This document shows positions 1 through 8,579 of a DNA stretch of 42,694 nucleotides, one piece after another (position 1 is the first letter of the stretch; each line of letters starts with the position of its first letter). This DNA comes from Oscillospiraceae bacterium. GTDB taxonomy: Bacteria; Bacillota; Clostridia; Oscillospirales; Oscillospiraceae. The stretch is from positions 1-42,694 of the forward strand of contig JAAWSV010000020.1 of NCBI GenBank assembly GCA_022801715.1. The letters run 5' to 3'. The notes below the pieces were generated by a model. That model saw only the letters and a list, made by a program, of their open reading frames with translations. It was not told the DNA's origin and ran no database searches. The position numbers and the translations under genes are program-made.

Positions 1-1
1 A

Positions 2-142
2 ATTGAGACAGGTTCCACGAAGAAGGACATTCGCGTGGAAGTCTGCTCTAAGTGTCACCCCTTCTTCACGGGCAAGCAGAAGCTGGTCGATACCGGCGGG
101 CGCGTGGCCAAGTTCAACAAGAAGTTCGGTTTGGACAAGTAA
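2..142 (+). CDS. rpmE: 50S ribosomal protein L31 (C-terminal part)
   Basis: The gene begins before the window; 46 codons and the TAA stop are visible. The translation carries the L31 signature: a zinc-ligand pair [13 protein letters not shown] followed by [15 protein letters not shown], the usual end of the zinc-binding form of L31. L31 is a small protein of the large ribosomal subunit that bridges the subunits. The two cysteines seen here suggest the zinc-containing (C+) type, but the upstream cysteines lie outside the window. An intrinsic terminator follows 27 bases after the stop. Confidence 0.93.
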   Translation: METGSTKKDIRVEVCSKCHPFFTGKQKLVDTGGRVAKFNKKFGLDK

Positions 143-168
143 GAGCCGTCAAACATTATGTTACCAAG

Positions 169-210
169 AGACACCGGGTTGCAGTCTGTGCTGTGACGCG
201 GTGTCTTTTT
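169..210 (+). terminator. Intrinsic terminator after rpmE
   Basis: An 8-bp stem AGACACCG / CGGTGTCT (169-176 with 199-206) is followed by a run of five T. It ends rpmE transcription and separates it from the hflX promoter. Confidence 0.8.
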
Positions 211-251
211 GCGCCCTTTTTAAGAAAAGAGAGGAATATAGAAAAAAGCTG

Positions 252-280
252 CTGTCATTTCCGGCAGCCTGTGCTATACT
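252..280 (+). promoter_or_regulatory. Promoter of the hflX operon (extended -10)
   Basis: CTGTCA at 252-257, a 17-base spacer and TATACT at 275-280, with an upstream TG giving the extended -10 form TGTGCTATACT. The hflX start is 39 bases downstream of the -10. The same 11-base -10 block recurs at 3918 (identical) and on the minus strand at 29646 (one change). Confidence 0.7.
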
Positions 281-318
281 ATCTGCAATCCAATACAATG
301 ACGTAACAGAGAGGTTCT

Positions 319-1647
319 ATGGAAGATAAACAGACACAAAATCCAATACAAAATGGGAGCGACATCCCCCGGGACCGGGCGGTGCTGGCGGGGCTCAACA
401 GCCCCAGGCTGGACCGGCGGGACAACGCCAACGAGGACACCATGGAGGAACTGGAGGCCTTGGTAGAGACCGCCGGGGGCGCGGTGGTGGGGATGGCCCT
501 GCAGAATCTGCCCTCCCCCAACCCCCGGACCCTCATCGGCGAGGGGAAGGTGGCGGAGCTGAAGGAGCTGGTGAAAAACGAGGAGGCCACCATGGTCATC
601 TTCGACAACGACCTGAGCCCCTCCCAGATGCGGGTGCTCACCTCGGAGCTGGGGGTGCAGGTGCTGGACCGCAGCGGCCTGATCCTGGACATCTTCGCCC
701 AGCGGGCTCAGAGCCGGGAGGGGCGGCTTCAGGTGGAGCTGGCCCAGTACCAGTATCTGCTGCCCCGTCTGGTGGGCATGTGGACCCACCTGGAGCGGCA
801 GGCGGGTACCAGCGGCAAGGGGCCCATCGGCTCCAAGGGCCCCGGTGAGACCCAGCTGGAGACTGACCGCCGCCACATCCACCGGAAGATTGACAAGCTG
901 AAGGAGGAACTCTCGGATGTGCGCCGGGTCCGCTCCACCCAGCGGCGGCAGCGCCGCAAGAACGAGATTCCTGTGGTGGCCATTGTGGGCTATACCAATG
1001 CCGGGAAGTCCACGCTCCTGAATGCCCTCACCGCCGCCGGTATTCCCGCCAACAACCGGCTCTTTGATACCTTGGACACCACCAGCCGGCTTTTGACTGT
1101 CAGCGACACCATGCAGGTGGTGGTCAGTGACACGGTGGGGTTCATCCGCAAACTCCCGCACCAGCTGGTGGACGCCTTTAAGGCCACCTTGGAGGAGCTG
1201 GAGTACGCGGATTTGCTCCTCCATGTGGTGGACATCTCCAGCCCGGGCTGGCAGATGCAGGAGCAGATTGTCATGGATCTGATCCGGGAGCTGGGGGCGG
1301 AAAAGACCCCTTGCCTGCGGCTCTACAACAAGGCGGACCTCTTCAGCGGGGACATCCTCCCTGCCGGCGAGGGGTGCCTCACCATCTCCGCCAAGACCGG
1401 GGAGGGACTGGATACGCTGCTCCACGAGATGGACCGGATCTTGGACAAGGGTACCCGGCGGTGCACACTGCATCTGCCCTATCATAGGGGGGATATTCTG
1501 GATCTCCTCTATCAGGAGGCCAAGGTGCTGTCGGTGGAGTACGGCGAGACCATCGACGTCTCCGCCCTCTGCGACCCGAGGACGGTGGGCCGGGTGAAGG
1601 ACTATATTGAGGGCTACGAGCCCCCTAAGGAGGACTGGGAGCGATGA
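319..1647 (+). CDS. hflX: Ribosome-associated GTPase HflX
   Basis: HflX is a translational GTPase that binds the 50S subunit and splits or rescues stalled ribosomes, especially under stress. The 442-residue length is normal. The N-terminal domain holds FDNDLSPSQ (about 95-103) and VLDRSGLILDIFAQRA (116-131), followed by the family's glycine-rich linker with GKGPGETQLETDRR-type sequence (163-185). The GTPase domain has G1 GYTNAGKST (224-232), G3 DTVG (271-274) and G4 NKAD (337-340). A GAGAGG ribosome site lies 5 bases before the ATG. Its last codons overlap the next gene by 4 bases (ATGA), so it heads a coupled operon. The family call is certain. Confidence 0.97.
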   Translation: MEDKQTQNPIQNGSDIPRDRAVLAGLNSPRLDRRDNANEDTMEELEALVETAGGAVVGMALQNLPSPNPRTLIGEGKVAELKELVKNEEATMVIFDNDLSPSQMRVLTSELGVQVLDRSGLILDIFAQRAQSREGRLQVELAQYQYLLPRLVGMWTHLERQAGTSGKGPIGSKGPGETQLETDRRHIHRKIDKLKEELSDVRRVRSTQRRQRRKNEIPVVAIVGYTNAGKSTLLNALTAAGIPANNRLFDTLDTTSRLLTVSDTMQVVVSDTVGFIRKLPHQLVDAFKATLEELEYADLLLHVVDISSPGWQMQEQIVMDLIRELGAEKTPCLRLYNKADLFSGDILPAGEGCLTISAKTGEGLDTLLHEMDRILDKGTRRCTLHLPYHRGDILDLLYQEAKVLSVEYGETIDVSALCDPRTVGRVKDYIEGYEPPKEDWER

Positions 1648-2162
1648 CGCTGACCACAATGCGGCTGCGGCTGCGCCCCTTCACCGAGGCAGACGCCCCG
1701 GCGCTGTACCAGTGCAGCAGGGACCCCAAGGTGGGCATTGCCGCCGGCTGGCCGCCCCATAGGAGCGTGGAGGACAGCTTGGAGGTGATCCGAACGGTGT
1801 TCTCTGCCCCCCACACCTTCGCGGTGGTGGAGCGGGAGAGCGGGACGCTGATCGGCTCCGCTGGCTTTACAGGTCGGGGGAGCCCCGGCGAGGACGAGCT
1901 GGGGTATGCCCTCCACCCGGACTGGTGGGGCCGGGGGCTGATGACCGAGGCGGCATCGGAGCTGCTGCGCTACGCCTTTGAGGATCGGGGGCTTCAGGCT
2001 GTGTGGGCCAGCCACTACGCGGAGAATCCCGCCTCCCGGCGGGTGATTGAGAAGTGCGGGTTCCAAAGGGTCTCCACAGAGACCCTTATGGACGAGACCG
2101 GGGAGCATGAGACGGTGTTCTACCGTTTAGACCGGGCCCGGTGGGAGGAGGCAAAGGGGTGA
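1644..2162 (+). CDS. GNAT family N-acetyltransferase (RimJ/RimL type)
   Basis: A 172-residue acyl-CoA-dependent N-acetyltransferase. It opens with the RimJ/RimL-style TMRLRLRPFTEADAPALYQ, has a central ELGYALHPDWWGRGLMTEA block (acetyl-CoA-binding motif A, with the R-G-G pattern in the form WGRGL) and the late HYAENPASRRVIEKCGF motif typical of the family. The target is unknown; relatives modify ribosomal proteins, other protein N-termini or small molecules. The ATG overlaps the hflX stop by 4 bases, which implies translational coupling. The stop region overlaps the GTG of the next gene in the same way. Confidence 0.9.
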   Translation: MTLTTMRLRLRPFTEADAPALYQCSRDPKVGIAAGWPPHRSVEDSLEVIRTVFSAPHTFAVVERESGTLIGSAGFTGRGSPGEDELGYALHPDWWGRGLMTEAASELLRYAFEDRGLQAVWASHYAENPASRRVIEKCGFQRVSTETLMDETGEHETVFYRLDRARWEEAKG

Positions 2163-2797
2163 GCGGGTATTTAGTGCCCTTCGGCGAGGGGACGGCGGAG
2201 CTGGTGGAGAAGCGGTCCCGCTTCATTGGCCGGGTCTTTCCCGTGGACAGCGAGGAGGCGGCTCGGGCAAAGATCGAGGCGGTGAAGAAGCAGCACCACG
2301 ACGCCCGGCACAACTGCTGGTGTTACCTTCTCCGGGAGGGGAATGTGCTGCGCTACAGCGACGATGGGGAGCCCCAGGGCACCGCCGGCCAGCCCATGCT
2401 GAACGTGTTCCAGCGGGAGGAGGTCTTTGATGTCTGCTGCGTGGTGACACGGTACTTTGGTGGTATCCTGCTGGGGGCTGGGGGGCTGGTGCGGGCCTAC
2501 GGCGGCACGGCCAAGGAGGCGCTGAATGCCGCCGGTCTCAGCCGGATGCGCCTGTGGAGCACGGTGCTGGTGCCCTGTACCTACCCGCTGTTTGAGCGGA
2601 TGAAGCTGACAATAGAGAGCTGCGGCGGAATCGTGGAGGATTGTGACTACGGCGCAGATATCATGCTGACGGTCACCCTTCCCGCCGGGGAGCGTTCGGC
2701 ACTGGAGGAGAAGGTGACGGAGCTGTCCGCCGGCGGTCTGACGGTGGAGCTGGCGGAGGAGAGCTTTCGTCCCGGTCCGCGGATGGAGGCCAGATAG
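2159..2797 (+). CDS. yigZ: YigZ/IMPACT family protein
   Basis: A 212-residue protein of the YigZ family, related to eukaryotic IMPACT. The N-terminal UPF0029 domain contains EKRSRFIGRVFPV and the family hallmark KKQHHDARHNCWCY. It is followed by RYSDDGEPQGTAGQP and RYFGGILLGAGGLVRAYGG, and a C-terminal ferredoxin-like DUF1949 domain. The exact role is unsettled; a link to translation or nucleic-acid binding is proposed for the family. The start chosen is the GTG at 2159, which overlaps the previous stop (GTGA) and has GGAGGAG 8 bases upstream. A GTG 18 bases earlier is less well placed. Confidence 0.93.
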   Translation: MSGYLVPFGEGTAELVEKRSRFIGRVFPVDSEEAARAKIEAVKKQHHDARHNCWCYLLREGNVLRYSDDGEPQGTAGQPMLNVFQREEVFDVCCVVTRYFGGILLGAGGLVRAYGGTAKEALNAAGLSRMRLWSTVLVPCTYPLFERMKLTIESCGGIVEDCDYGADIMLTVTLPAGERSALEEKVTELSAGGLTVELAEESFRPGPRMEAR

Positions 2798-2818
2798 GCT
2801 GTGAGGGAGGGATAAACT

Positions 2819-3769
2819 TTGGATCGGATCTGTTTGGACACGGTTCGGGCCGCCATATTGGGCCTGGCGGTGGGGGACGCGCTGGGGGTGCCGGTGGAGT
2901 TTATGGACCGGGAGGCCCTATGTCAGAACCCGGTGACCGGGATGCGGGCCTTCGGTACCCATGGTCAAAGGGCGGGCACTTGGTCCGATGACACCTCCAT
3001 GGCGCTGTGCCTGCTGGAGAGCTTGACGGGCGGGGTGGACTATACCGACATGATGGGACGCTTCCTGCGCTGGGCGGAGGAGGGGTACATGACTGCCCAT
3101 GGGGAGGTCTTTGACATGGGCATTGCCACCCGGCAGGCGCTGGTCCGATTCGCCCAAGGGACGCCGGCCCTCCAGTGCGGCGGCAGGGGGACCTATGACA
3201 ACGGCAACGGCTCTCTGATGCGTATTCTGCCCGTGGCCCTCTACCTCCATGGCGTCTTTGGGCCGGACTTTCCCCGCTGTCCGGAGGCCTACGATCTGAT
3301 CCACCGCGCCTCTGCTCTGACCCACGCTCACCCCATCAGCTGTATGGCCTGCGGTCTCTACTGCGCCGCGGCCAATGCCCTGCTCTGCGGCGGGGAGGTC
3401 GGGGAGGGGCTTGAGGCGGCCAAGGCGTTTTACCGGACGGTTCCGGAGCTGTCCCCCCATCTGAAGACCTTTGTGCGGGTGGATGCGGCAGTTCTCCGGG
3501 GGCTGTCCCGGCAGGAGATCTGCAGCAGCGGCTACGTGGTCCACACCTTGGAGGCCGCACTGTGGTGTCTGCTTCGGGCCGGGGACTTCCGCGCCTGCCT
3601 GCTGGAGGCGGTGAATCTGGGGGAGGACACCGACACGGTGGGAGCTGTGGCCGGGGGGCTGGCCGGCCTTCGGTGGGGCTTGGCTGGTATCCCGGAGGAG
3701 TGGCTGGCGGTGCTGGCAAGGCGGGAGGAGATCGAGGCCCTCTGCAGCGCCTTTGCAAAATCGGTTTGA
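2819..3769 (+). CDS. ADP-ribosylglycohydrolase family protein
   Basis: A 316-residue protein of the DraG/ARH fold, which removes ADP-ribose from modified proteins or small molecules using two Mg ions. Visible metal-site motifs are ILGLAVGDALGVPVEF (13-28), GTWSDDTSMAL (53-63) and, near the C-terminus, GEDTDTVGAVAGGLAG. The central YDNGNGSLMRILPVAL segment is also typical. Translation starts at a TTG with GAGGGAGGG upstream. It sits at the end of the hflX operon, 21 bases after yigZ, and a strong terminator follows. The substrate cannot be told from sequence. It lies next to a cluster of toxin-immunity-type genes, where an ADP-ribose-removing enzyme could be relevant. Confidence 0.93.
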   Translation: MDRICLDTVRAAILGLAVGDALGVPVEFMDREALCQNPVTGMRAFGTHGQRAGTWSDDTSMALCLLESLTGGVDYTDMMGRFLRWAEEGYMTAHGEVFDMGIATRQALVRFAQGTPALQCGGRGTYDNGNGSLMRILPVALYLHGVFGPDFPRCPEAYDLIHRASALTHAHPISCMACGLYCAAANALLCGGEVGEGLEAAKAFYRTVPELSPHLKTFVRVDAAVLRGLSRQEICSSGYVVHTLEAALWCLLRAGDFRACLLEAVNLGEDTDTVGAVAGGLAGLRWGLAGIPEEWLAVLARREEIEALCSAFAKSV

Positions 3770-3770
3770 G

Positions 3771-3808
3771 CGGATAAAAGGGACCCGGAAGGGTCCTTTT
3801 TTATCCGC
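3771..3808 (+). terminator. Intrinsic terminator closing the hflX operon
   Basis: A long near-perfect hairpin, CGGATAAAAGGGACCC, a GGAA loop, then GGGTCC and six T running into TTATCCG. The outer arms also pair, so it may work in both directions. Confidence 0.88.
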
Positions 3809-3917
3809 TGTTTTCTTGGCTTTGTATGGGGGCACGTATAAGGGGAGATTTTTGGGCGGATTTGGCGATTTTTTACAGAAATCCCTTAAAATGTCTGTAT
3901 AGTATTATTGTACAGTT

Positions 3918-3928
3918 TGTGCTATACT
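3918..3928 (+). promoter_or_regulatory. Probable extended -10 promoter of the accessory operon
   Basis: TGTGCTATACT, identical to the extended -10 of the hflX promoter at 270-280. No good -35 is visible at 17 bases (TAGTAT at 3900-3905), which is usual for extended -10 promoters. It lies about 90 bases before the first gene of the operon, in an AT-rich stretch. Confidence 0.55.
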
Positions 3929-4015
3929 GCACAATAGGATTGCTGTCCCATCACATGAGGTCATTAGAATCGGACATTGTGATAGATGTGATAGAGCAGA
4001 GAGGAGTGCCGTGTG

Positions 4016-6430
4016 ATGTATTTTGATGGATTCGACCTGTCCGCTTTCTGGGAGGAGAGCGACTACGCGCAGGAGGCCTATACCGAGGCTCCGCCGACCG
4101 ACGGGCTGATTGCGGAGATTGAGGCGGAGCTGGGCTACCGCCTGCCGGGGGCCTACATCGCCCTGATGCGAAGCCGAAACGGCGGGATTCCCTTCAACAC
4201 CGCCTTCCCCACAAAGTCTCCCACCACATGGGCGGCAGACCATGTGGCCATCAGCGGCATTATGGGCATTGGGCGGGAAAAGTTGTACTCCCTCTGCGGC
4301 AGCTTGGGCAGCCAGTTTATGATCGACGAGTGGGAGTACCCGGCCATCGGTGTGGCCATCTGCAACTGTCCCAGCGCCGGGCACGACATGATCTTTTTGG
4401 ACTACCGGGCCTGCGGCCCGGAGGGGGAACCCAAGGTGGTCCATGTTGATCAGGAGAATGACTACGCGATTACCCCGCTGGCGGACAGCTTTGAGGACTT
4501 CATTCGGGGCCTTGTCAGTGAGGACGACTTCGATTTTGACGATGACGGTGAGGACAGCGGGGCGGACGAGGGGACGCGTCCCTTGGACTTCTCTTGGGAC
4601 GATCCCCACATCACGCTGGTGAACTTGGTGGACATCTGGAACGATGGGGATCAGTATTCTAAGTGTATTCAGGCCATTGAGGCGGTGCCGGAGGGGGAGC
4701 GGAGCTATGCGCTGCGCCTGCTGCTGGCCCGGGCCTACAGTAACTTGGCGGTGCTGGGGGACGGCAACTGCCGGGAGGAGAATGACGAGGTGGAGCAGGA
4801 GGCTCTGAGCCAAGCCATTGATCTGCTCCAAGCCATGGCGGAGGAGGGGGAGAACGACGCCCAATGGCACAAGCGGATGGCCAACGCCCTCTACATGACC
4901 GAGGACCGGGCGGCGGAGGCCCTGCCCTACGCCCGGCGCTGGCTGGAGCTGGACCCGACAGACGGCAATCCGGAGAGGTTCATTGCCGACTGTGAGGCGT
5001 ATCTGAACATTGCCCCCTGCGCTGACTGCGAGCACCATTCGCCGAAGATGTACGGTAAGGCGGAGATGGAGGCTGTGGAGGCCCACATTGAGCGGTATTT
5101 CGGCAAGTTTGACTACGTGTTTCATGAGAAGGTATCCCCGGATATCCATGTGGATATCTGTGTCATCCCCCCTGCGGCGGGACGGGACTACTACACCCTT
5201 GTGACCATGGGCATGGGGGCTCGCCCCATGCATGTACCGGAGGAGCTGGCGGCACAGAAGCTGGAGCGGGCGGAGCTGGTGATCGCTCTGCCGCCGGACT
5301 GGAAAATGGATGAGGCGTCCCTCCCTGATGAGCGGTGGTACTGGCCCTTCCGTCTGCTGAAGTCCACCGCCCGCCTTCCCGGGGAGCTGGACACTTGGCT
5401 GGGCTGGGGACATACGGTGTCCTTGGAGGAGGGGGAGACCTACGCCGAGAATACCGACCTCTGCGGCTGTATGCTGATAGAGCCCCAGGGGACCGGGCAG
5501 GAAAAGGAGAGTGTCTGCTGTGTCCTGCCCGACGGGGACGAGGTGAATTTTTATCAGGTGATTCCGCTCTATCAGGAGGAGATGGCCTTCAAAATGGCCC
5601 ACGGCGCAGAGGCGCTGCTGAAGGAGCTGGCGGCGTTCAGCTTCGTGGTGGATATTCACCGGCCCCGCGCCATAGCGGGGGAGGGAGGCGCCCCGGCGGA
5701 GGACAGTCTGCCTCCGCTGGCCGCTCGGCTGACGGCTTATTTGGGCTGTCCCTGCCAGTATTTTCCTCCTATGGCTGACGACGATCCCATTATGGATGCC
5801 TATCGAGCTGCCCGGGAGCGGGGGGCGCAGGAGGGCTTTGTCCCCGTGCTGGTGAGTGTCGATGAGGTGCTGTGGGAGGCCTTGGCGATCAGCGTTGACT
5901 GTGATGAGGATGACAGTGACGCGGCGCTGTGGGAGGCGGCGGTGCGGTATCGGAAGGAAATCCTTTCCAAGCCGGCGGAGGATGGCGGGCAGGCGCTGCA
6001 GAGGATGTCCGCCGGGGATGATGAGGCTCAAGAGGCAGCTCTGACTGGCGGCGAGGGGAATGACCGGCTTCTGAGCATCTGGGACTACTCCACCAGAAAG
6101 ACCCGCCCGCTGCTGCTGGCGCAGATTCCGGTGGAGCACCCTTGGGAGGTCTTTGCCTATCTGCCCTTCGGCAACTGGAATGACTGTCCGGATACTCCGG
6201 AGCTGATGGCTGTGGTCAAGCGCTGGTACGAGCGGTACGGCGCGGTGCCCGCCGCCCTCAGCGGCGATATGCTGGAGCTTTTGCTCCCCCAGCCGGTGAA
6301 GGCGGAGGAGGCCTTGGCCCTGGCAAGAGAGCACCTAACTTTCTGCCCCGACGTTTTGGGCGAGGGCACCTTGGGCGGTCTGGCGGACAGCCTGCGGCAG
6401 TCTATGGCGTGGTTCTTCTGGTGGGATTGA
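4016..6430 (+). CDS. SUKH-TPR-SUFU-DUF4253 multidomain immunity-type protein
   Basis: An 804-residue acidic cytoplasmic protein with four modules. About 25-170 is a SMI1/KNR4 (SUKH) domain (LIAEIEAELGYRLPGAYIALM, SRNGGIP, a conserved tryptophan and a late SFEDFI motif). About 195-330 is a TPR-like helical stretch (LLARAYSNLA, ALPYARRWLELDPTDG). About 345-540 is a suppressor-of-fused (SUFU) domain (HVDICVIPP, YTLVTMGMGARPM, VIALPPDW). About 690-804 is a DUF4253 domain ending CPDTPELMAVVKRWY ... GTLGGLADSLRQS and WFFWWD. SUKH and SUFU are known immunity domains against secreted nuclease and deaminase toxins; fusion of several is typical of polyimmunity proteins. The ATG at 4016 has GAGGAG 9 bases upstream; a GTG directly before it (4013) is possible. 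It heads an operon running to 12078. The toxin partner is not in the window. Confidence 0.85.
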   Translation: MYFDGFDLSAFWEESDYAQEAYTEAPPTDGLIAEIEAELGYRLPGAYIALMRSRNGGIPFNTAFPTKSPTTWAADHVAISGIMGIGREKLYSLCGSLGSQFMIDEWEYPAIGVAICNCPSAGHDMIFLDYRACGPEGEPKVVHVDQENDYAITPLADSFEDFIRGLVSEDDFDFDDDGEDSGADEGTRPLDFSWDDPHITLVNLVDIWNDGDQYSKCIQAIEAVPEGERSYALRLLLARAYSNLAVLGDGNCREENDEVEQEALSQAIDLLQAMAEEGENDAQWHKRMANALYMTEDRAAEALPYARRWLELDPTDGNPERFIADCEAYLNIAPCADCEHHSPKMYGKAEMEAVEAHIERYFGKFDYVFHEKVSPDIHVDICVIPPAAGRDYYTLVTMGMGARPMHVPEELAAQKLERAELVIALPPDWKMDEASLPDERWYWPFRLLKSTARLPGELDTWLGWGHTVSLEEGETYAENTDLCGCMLIEPQGTGQEKESVCCVLPDGDEVNFYQVIPLYQEEMAFKMAHGAEALLKELAAFSFVVDIHRPRAIAGEGGAPAEDSLPPLAARLTAYLGCPCQYFPPMADDDPIMDAYRAARERGAQEGFVPVLVSVDEVLWEALAISVDCDEDDSDAALWEAAVRYRKEILSKPAEDGGQALQRMSAGDDEAQEAALTGGEGNDRLLSIWDYSTRKTRPLLLAQIPVEHPWEVFAYLPFGNWNDCPDTPELMAVVKRWYERYGAVPAALSGDMLELLLPQPVKAEEALALAREHLTFCPDVLGEGTLGGLADSLRQSMAWFFWWD

Positions 6431-6510
6431 GCAGATTTGTCCCGCGGGAACGCGGTATACAGTGATATACAATGGTGGATGGCATATGAGATGGATAGAG
6501 GAGAATGTCT

Positions 6511-7509
6511 ATGGAATATAACGACCTGATTGCTCAGATCGACCAGTGGCACGCGGAGGAGGACCACCAGCGGATTGTGGACACCATCGAGGCGATGCCG
6601 GAGCGGGACTACACACTGACCAGTCTCTTGGCCCGTGCGTACAACAACTTGGCCAAGCCCGGCGATGCCGCCTACAGCGCCAACTTGGAGCGGGCTTTGG
6701 AGCTGCTGTGCTCCGTGGAGCGGGAGGGGCGGGAGGACGCCCTGTGGTACTACCGGGCGGGCTACGCCTTCTACTACTTGGACCGGGAGGAGATGGCCCT
6801 GCCCTACTTTGAGCGGGCGGCGGAGCTGGATCCGGAGGACCCGGACGCCCCCTACTTTGCCGCAGAGTGCCGGAAGTGGATTGTCCGGCGGCAGGAGGAG
6901 AACCATCCCAAGGGGGAGAGGGAGGAAGTCCAGCTTTCGGACGGCGCTGATGCTTTCCGTGTGACGCTGAATCTGAACGCCCGTTTCCAGCCCCAGCACC
7001 GGCACGATTTGGAGGACGCCTTGGGGGAGGCCATGGACCGGCTCTGTTTGGGCGTGGTGGACGGCGGCGGCACGCTGCTGTTCCCCTCCGGCGAGGTGCG
7101 AAACTGCGACATTGAGCTGTATTTGCAGCACAACGATCCCCAGACCATTCAGTGTCTGGCGGAGCTGGTGGACAGCATGGGCATCGCCAAGGGCTCCCGG
7201 CTGTGCTATGAGAACGCCGAGGGGGAGCAGGAGGAGCGGCCGGTGGGCACCTTGGAGGGGATGGCGATCTATCTCTCCGGTACGGAGCTGCCCGCCGAGG
7301 TCTATCAGGAGTGCGATATCAACACCGCCATTGCGGAGCTGGGCGAGTGCTTGGAGGGCTTAGGCGAGCTCTACAGCTGGTGGGAGGGCCCGAAGGACAC
7401 GGCGCTGTACTTCTATGGCCAGTCCTTTGAGGCCATGACGGCGGCGGCGCGGGACTTTTTGGAGACCTATCCCCTGTGCCAAAAGTGCCGGGTGGAACAG
7501 ATTGCGTAG
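6511..7509 (+). CDS. TPR-containing protein, unknown function
   Basis: A 332-residue cytoplasmic protein. The N-terminal 130 residues are TPR-like helices (DTIEAMPERDYTLTSLLARA, ALPYFERAAELDPEDPDAPY) clearly related to the TPR section of the preceding multidomain protein. The rest (about 150-332) is an alpha/beta domain I do not recognise (FRVTLNLNARFQ, DIELYLQHNDPQTIQCLAEL, GTELPAEVYQ). The ATG at 6511 is preferred over one at 6505, because the GAGGAG site lies 7 bases from the former and almost touches the latter. It is 80 bases after the SUKH/SUFU gene and probably in the same transcript. It could be an adaptor or immunity protein; no function can be assigned. Confidence 0.75.
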   Translation: MEYNDLIAQIDQWHAEEDHQRIVDTIEAMPERDYTLTSLLARAYNNLAKPGDAAYSANLERALELLCSVEREGREDALWYYRAGYAFYYLDREEMALPYFERAAELDPEDPDAPYFAAECRKWIVRRQEENHPKGEREEVQLSDGADAFRVTLNLNARFQPQHRHDLEDALGEAMDRLCLGVVDGGGTLLFPSGEVRNCDIELYLQHNDPQTIQCLAELVDSMGIAKGSRLCYENAEGEQEERPVGTLEGMAIYLSGTELPAEVYQECDINTAIAELGECLEGLGELYSWWEGPKDTALYFYGQSFEAMTAAARDFLETYPLCQKCRVEQIA

Positions 7510-7552
7510 GGAACAGGAAAAATTTCCGCTGTGATAAAATGAGGAGGCGTCT

Positions 7553-8530
7553 ATGGATCAGCGATTGCTGCGGCCGGGGTTTGATCGGCTGGATGAGGGG
7601 GAGAAGCGGGGACTGATGGAGGATGTGGCGGCCCGGACAGGCATGGCCTTTCAGCGGCTGGAGACCTTCTTCCACTGGGGCTGGGGTGTTACCACCGGCG
7701 TATTTGAGAAGGACGGGGCCCAGTTCGTCTTTGTCCCCGGCGACACCGTTACCATCGGCTGGGAGCGGTTTGCGGAGGGCATGGATGAGGACACCAAGGC
7801 TGACATCGGGGAGAACTTGAAGGGCTACGCCTATGAGGGGTCTGTGGAGGACTATCTCCATGAGGTGATGGCCCCGCCCCAAGAGGTGACAGTGGGGCCC
7901 ATGCTGGTGGAGCGCGCCATGGGGGAGATCGGCTGGGAGCCGGTGGCGGCGGACGATCCCCGGTTTACCGCCCAGCCGGACTGGGTGGAGGAGTTTCAAA
8001 AGTGCACCCAGAGCGACCTCGCCAGAATGAATTTGGTGGGCAGTGTCCGCTTCGACCGGGTGGGGGAGGGGTGGCAGATCTACCTCTACCACGACGTGAC
8101 TCACAGTCAGCTGCTGGACCTGCTCCGGGCCGGGGGGTACTCCCTGCCCACAGCGGCGGAGTGGGCCTACCTCTGCGGCGGGGGCCAGCGATGGGTGTAC
8201 CCTTGGGGGGACAGCTTCGACTATACCATGAAGCTCTATTATTTCGGTAAAATGATCGGCGAGACGGAGGAGGCAGAGCCCTATACCATGGAGCTGCCCA
8301 ATGGGTTTGGCCTTTACATCGCCTACGACCCCTACAAGCAGGAGGTGACGGAGGACGGGCTTCTCTGCGGCGGGGACGGGGGCTGTAGCCTCTGCGGCGG
8401 CAGTGATCCGGCCTTGGGATTCCTCCCCTGCTCCCCCCACTATCAGCCTGAGGAGATGGAGAGCGAGGAGATAGATATTGACTTTCACTTCTGCCGCCGG
8501 ATTGTACGGCTTACAGAGCGGGGAGATTGA
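7553..8530 (+). CDS. Formylglycine-generating-enzyme-like (SUMF1-fold) protein, probably not catalytic
   Basis: A 325-residue protein. The C-terminal half carries marks of the FGE-sulfatase/C-type-lectin-like fold: YSLPTAAEWAYLCGGG followed by YPWGDSF, and an ending FHFCRRIVRL that resembles the GFRxVR close of the family. The N-terminal half (FFHWGWGVTTGVFEKDGAQ, VFVPGDTVTIGWERF) fits the front strands of such a domain. True formylglycine-generating enzymes have a copper-binding cysteine pair near the end and a typical RNGFRC segment, which I do not see, so it is more likely a binding or structural relative. GAGGAGG lies 6 bases before the ATG. It is flanked by immunity-type genes. Confidence 0.65.
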   Translation: MDQRLLRPGFDRLDEGEKRGLMEDVAARTGMAFQRLETFFHWGWGVTTGVFEKDGAQFVFVPGDTVTIGWERFAEGMDEDTKADIGENLKGYAYEGSVEDYLHEVMAPPQEVTVGPMLVERAMGEIGWEPVAADDPRFTAQPDWVEEFQKCTQSDLARMNLVGSVRFDRVGEGWQIYLYHDVTHSQLLDLLRAGGYSLPTAAEWAYLCGGGQRWVYPWGDSFDYTMKLYYFGKMIGETEEAEPYTMELPNGFGLYIAYDPYKQEVTEDGLLCGGDGGCSLCGGSDPALGFLPCSPHYQPEEMESEEIDIDFHFCRRIVRLTERGD

Positions 8531-8579
8531 CAGGCCGCGGCCTGATTTTGAGATGACGACAGGAAAGGACAAGACCGCT

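Noticed and set aside
3905-6334. An 809-codon open frame on the minus strand opposite the SUKH/SUFU gene
   Set aside because: It mirrors the codon bias of the GC-rich plus-strand gene. The product is Leu/Arg/His/Pro-rich with no domain, and the plus strand has clear domains and a ribosome site.
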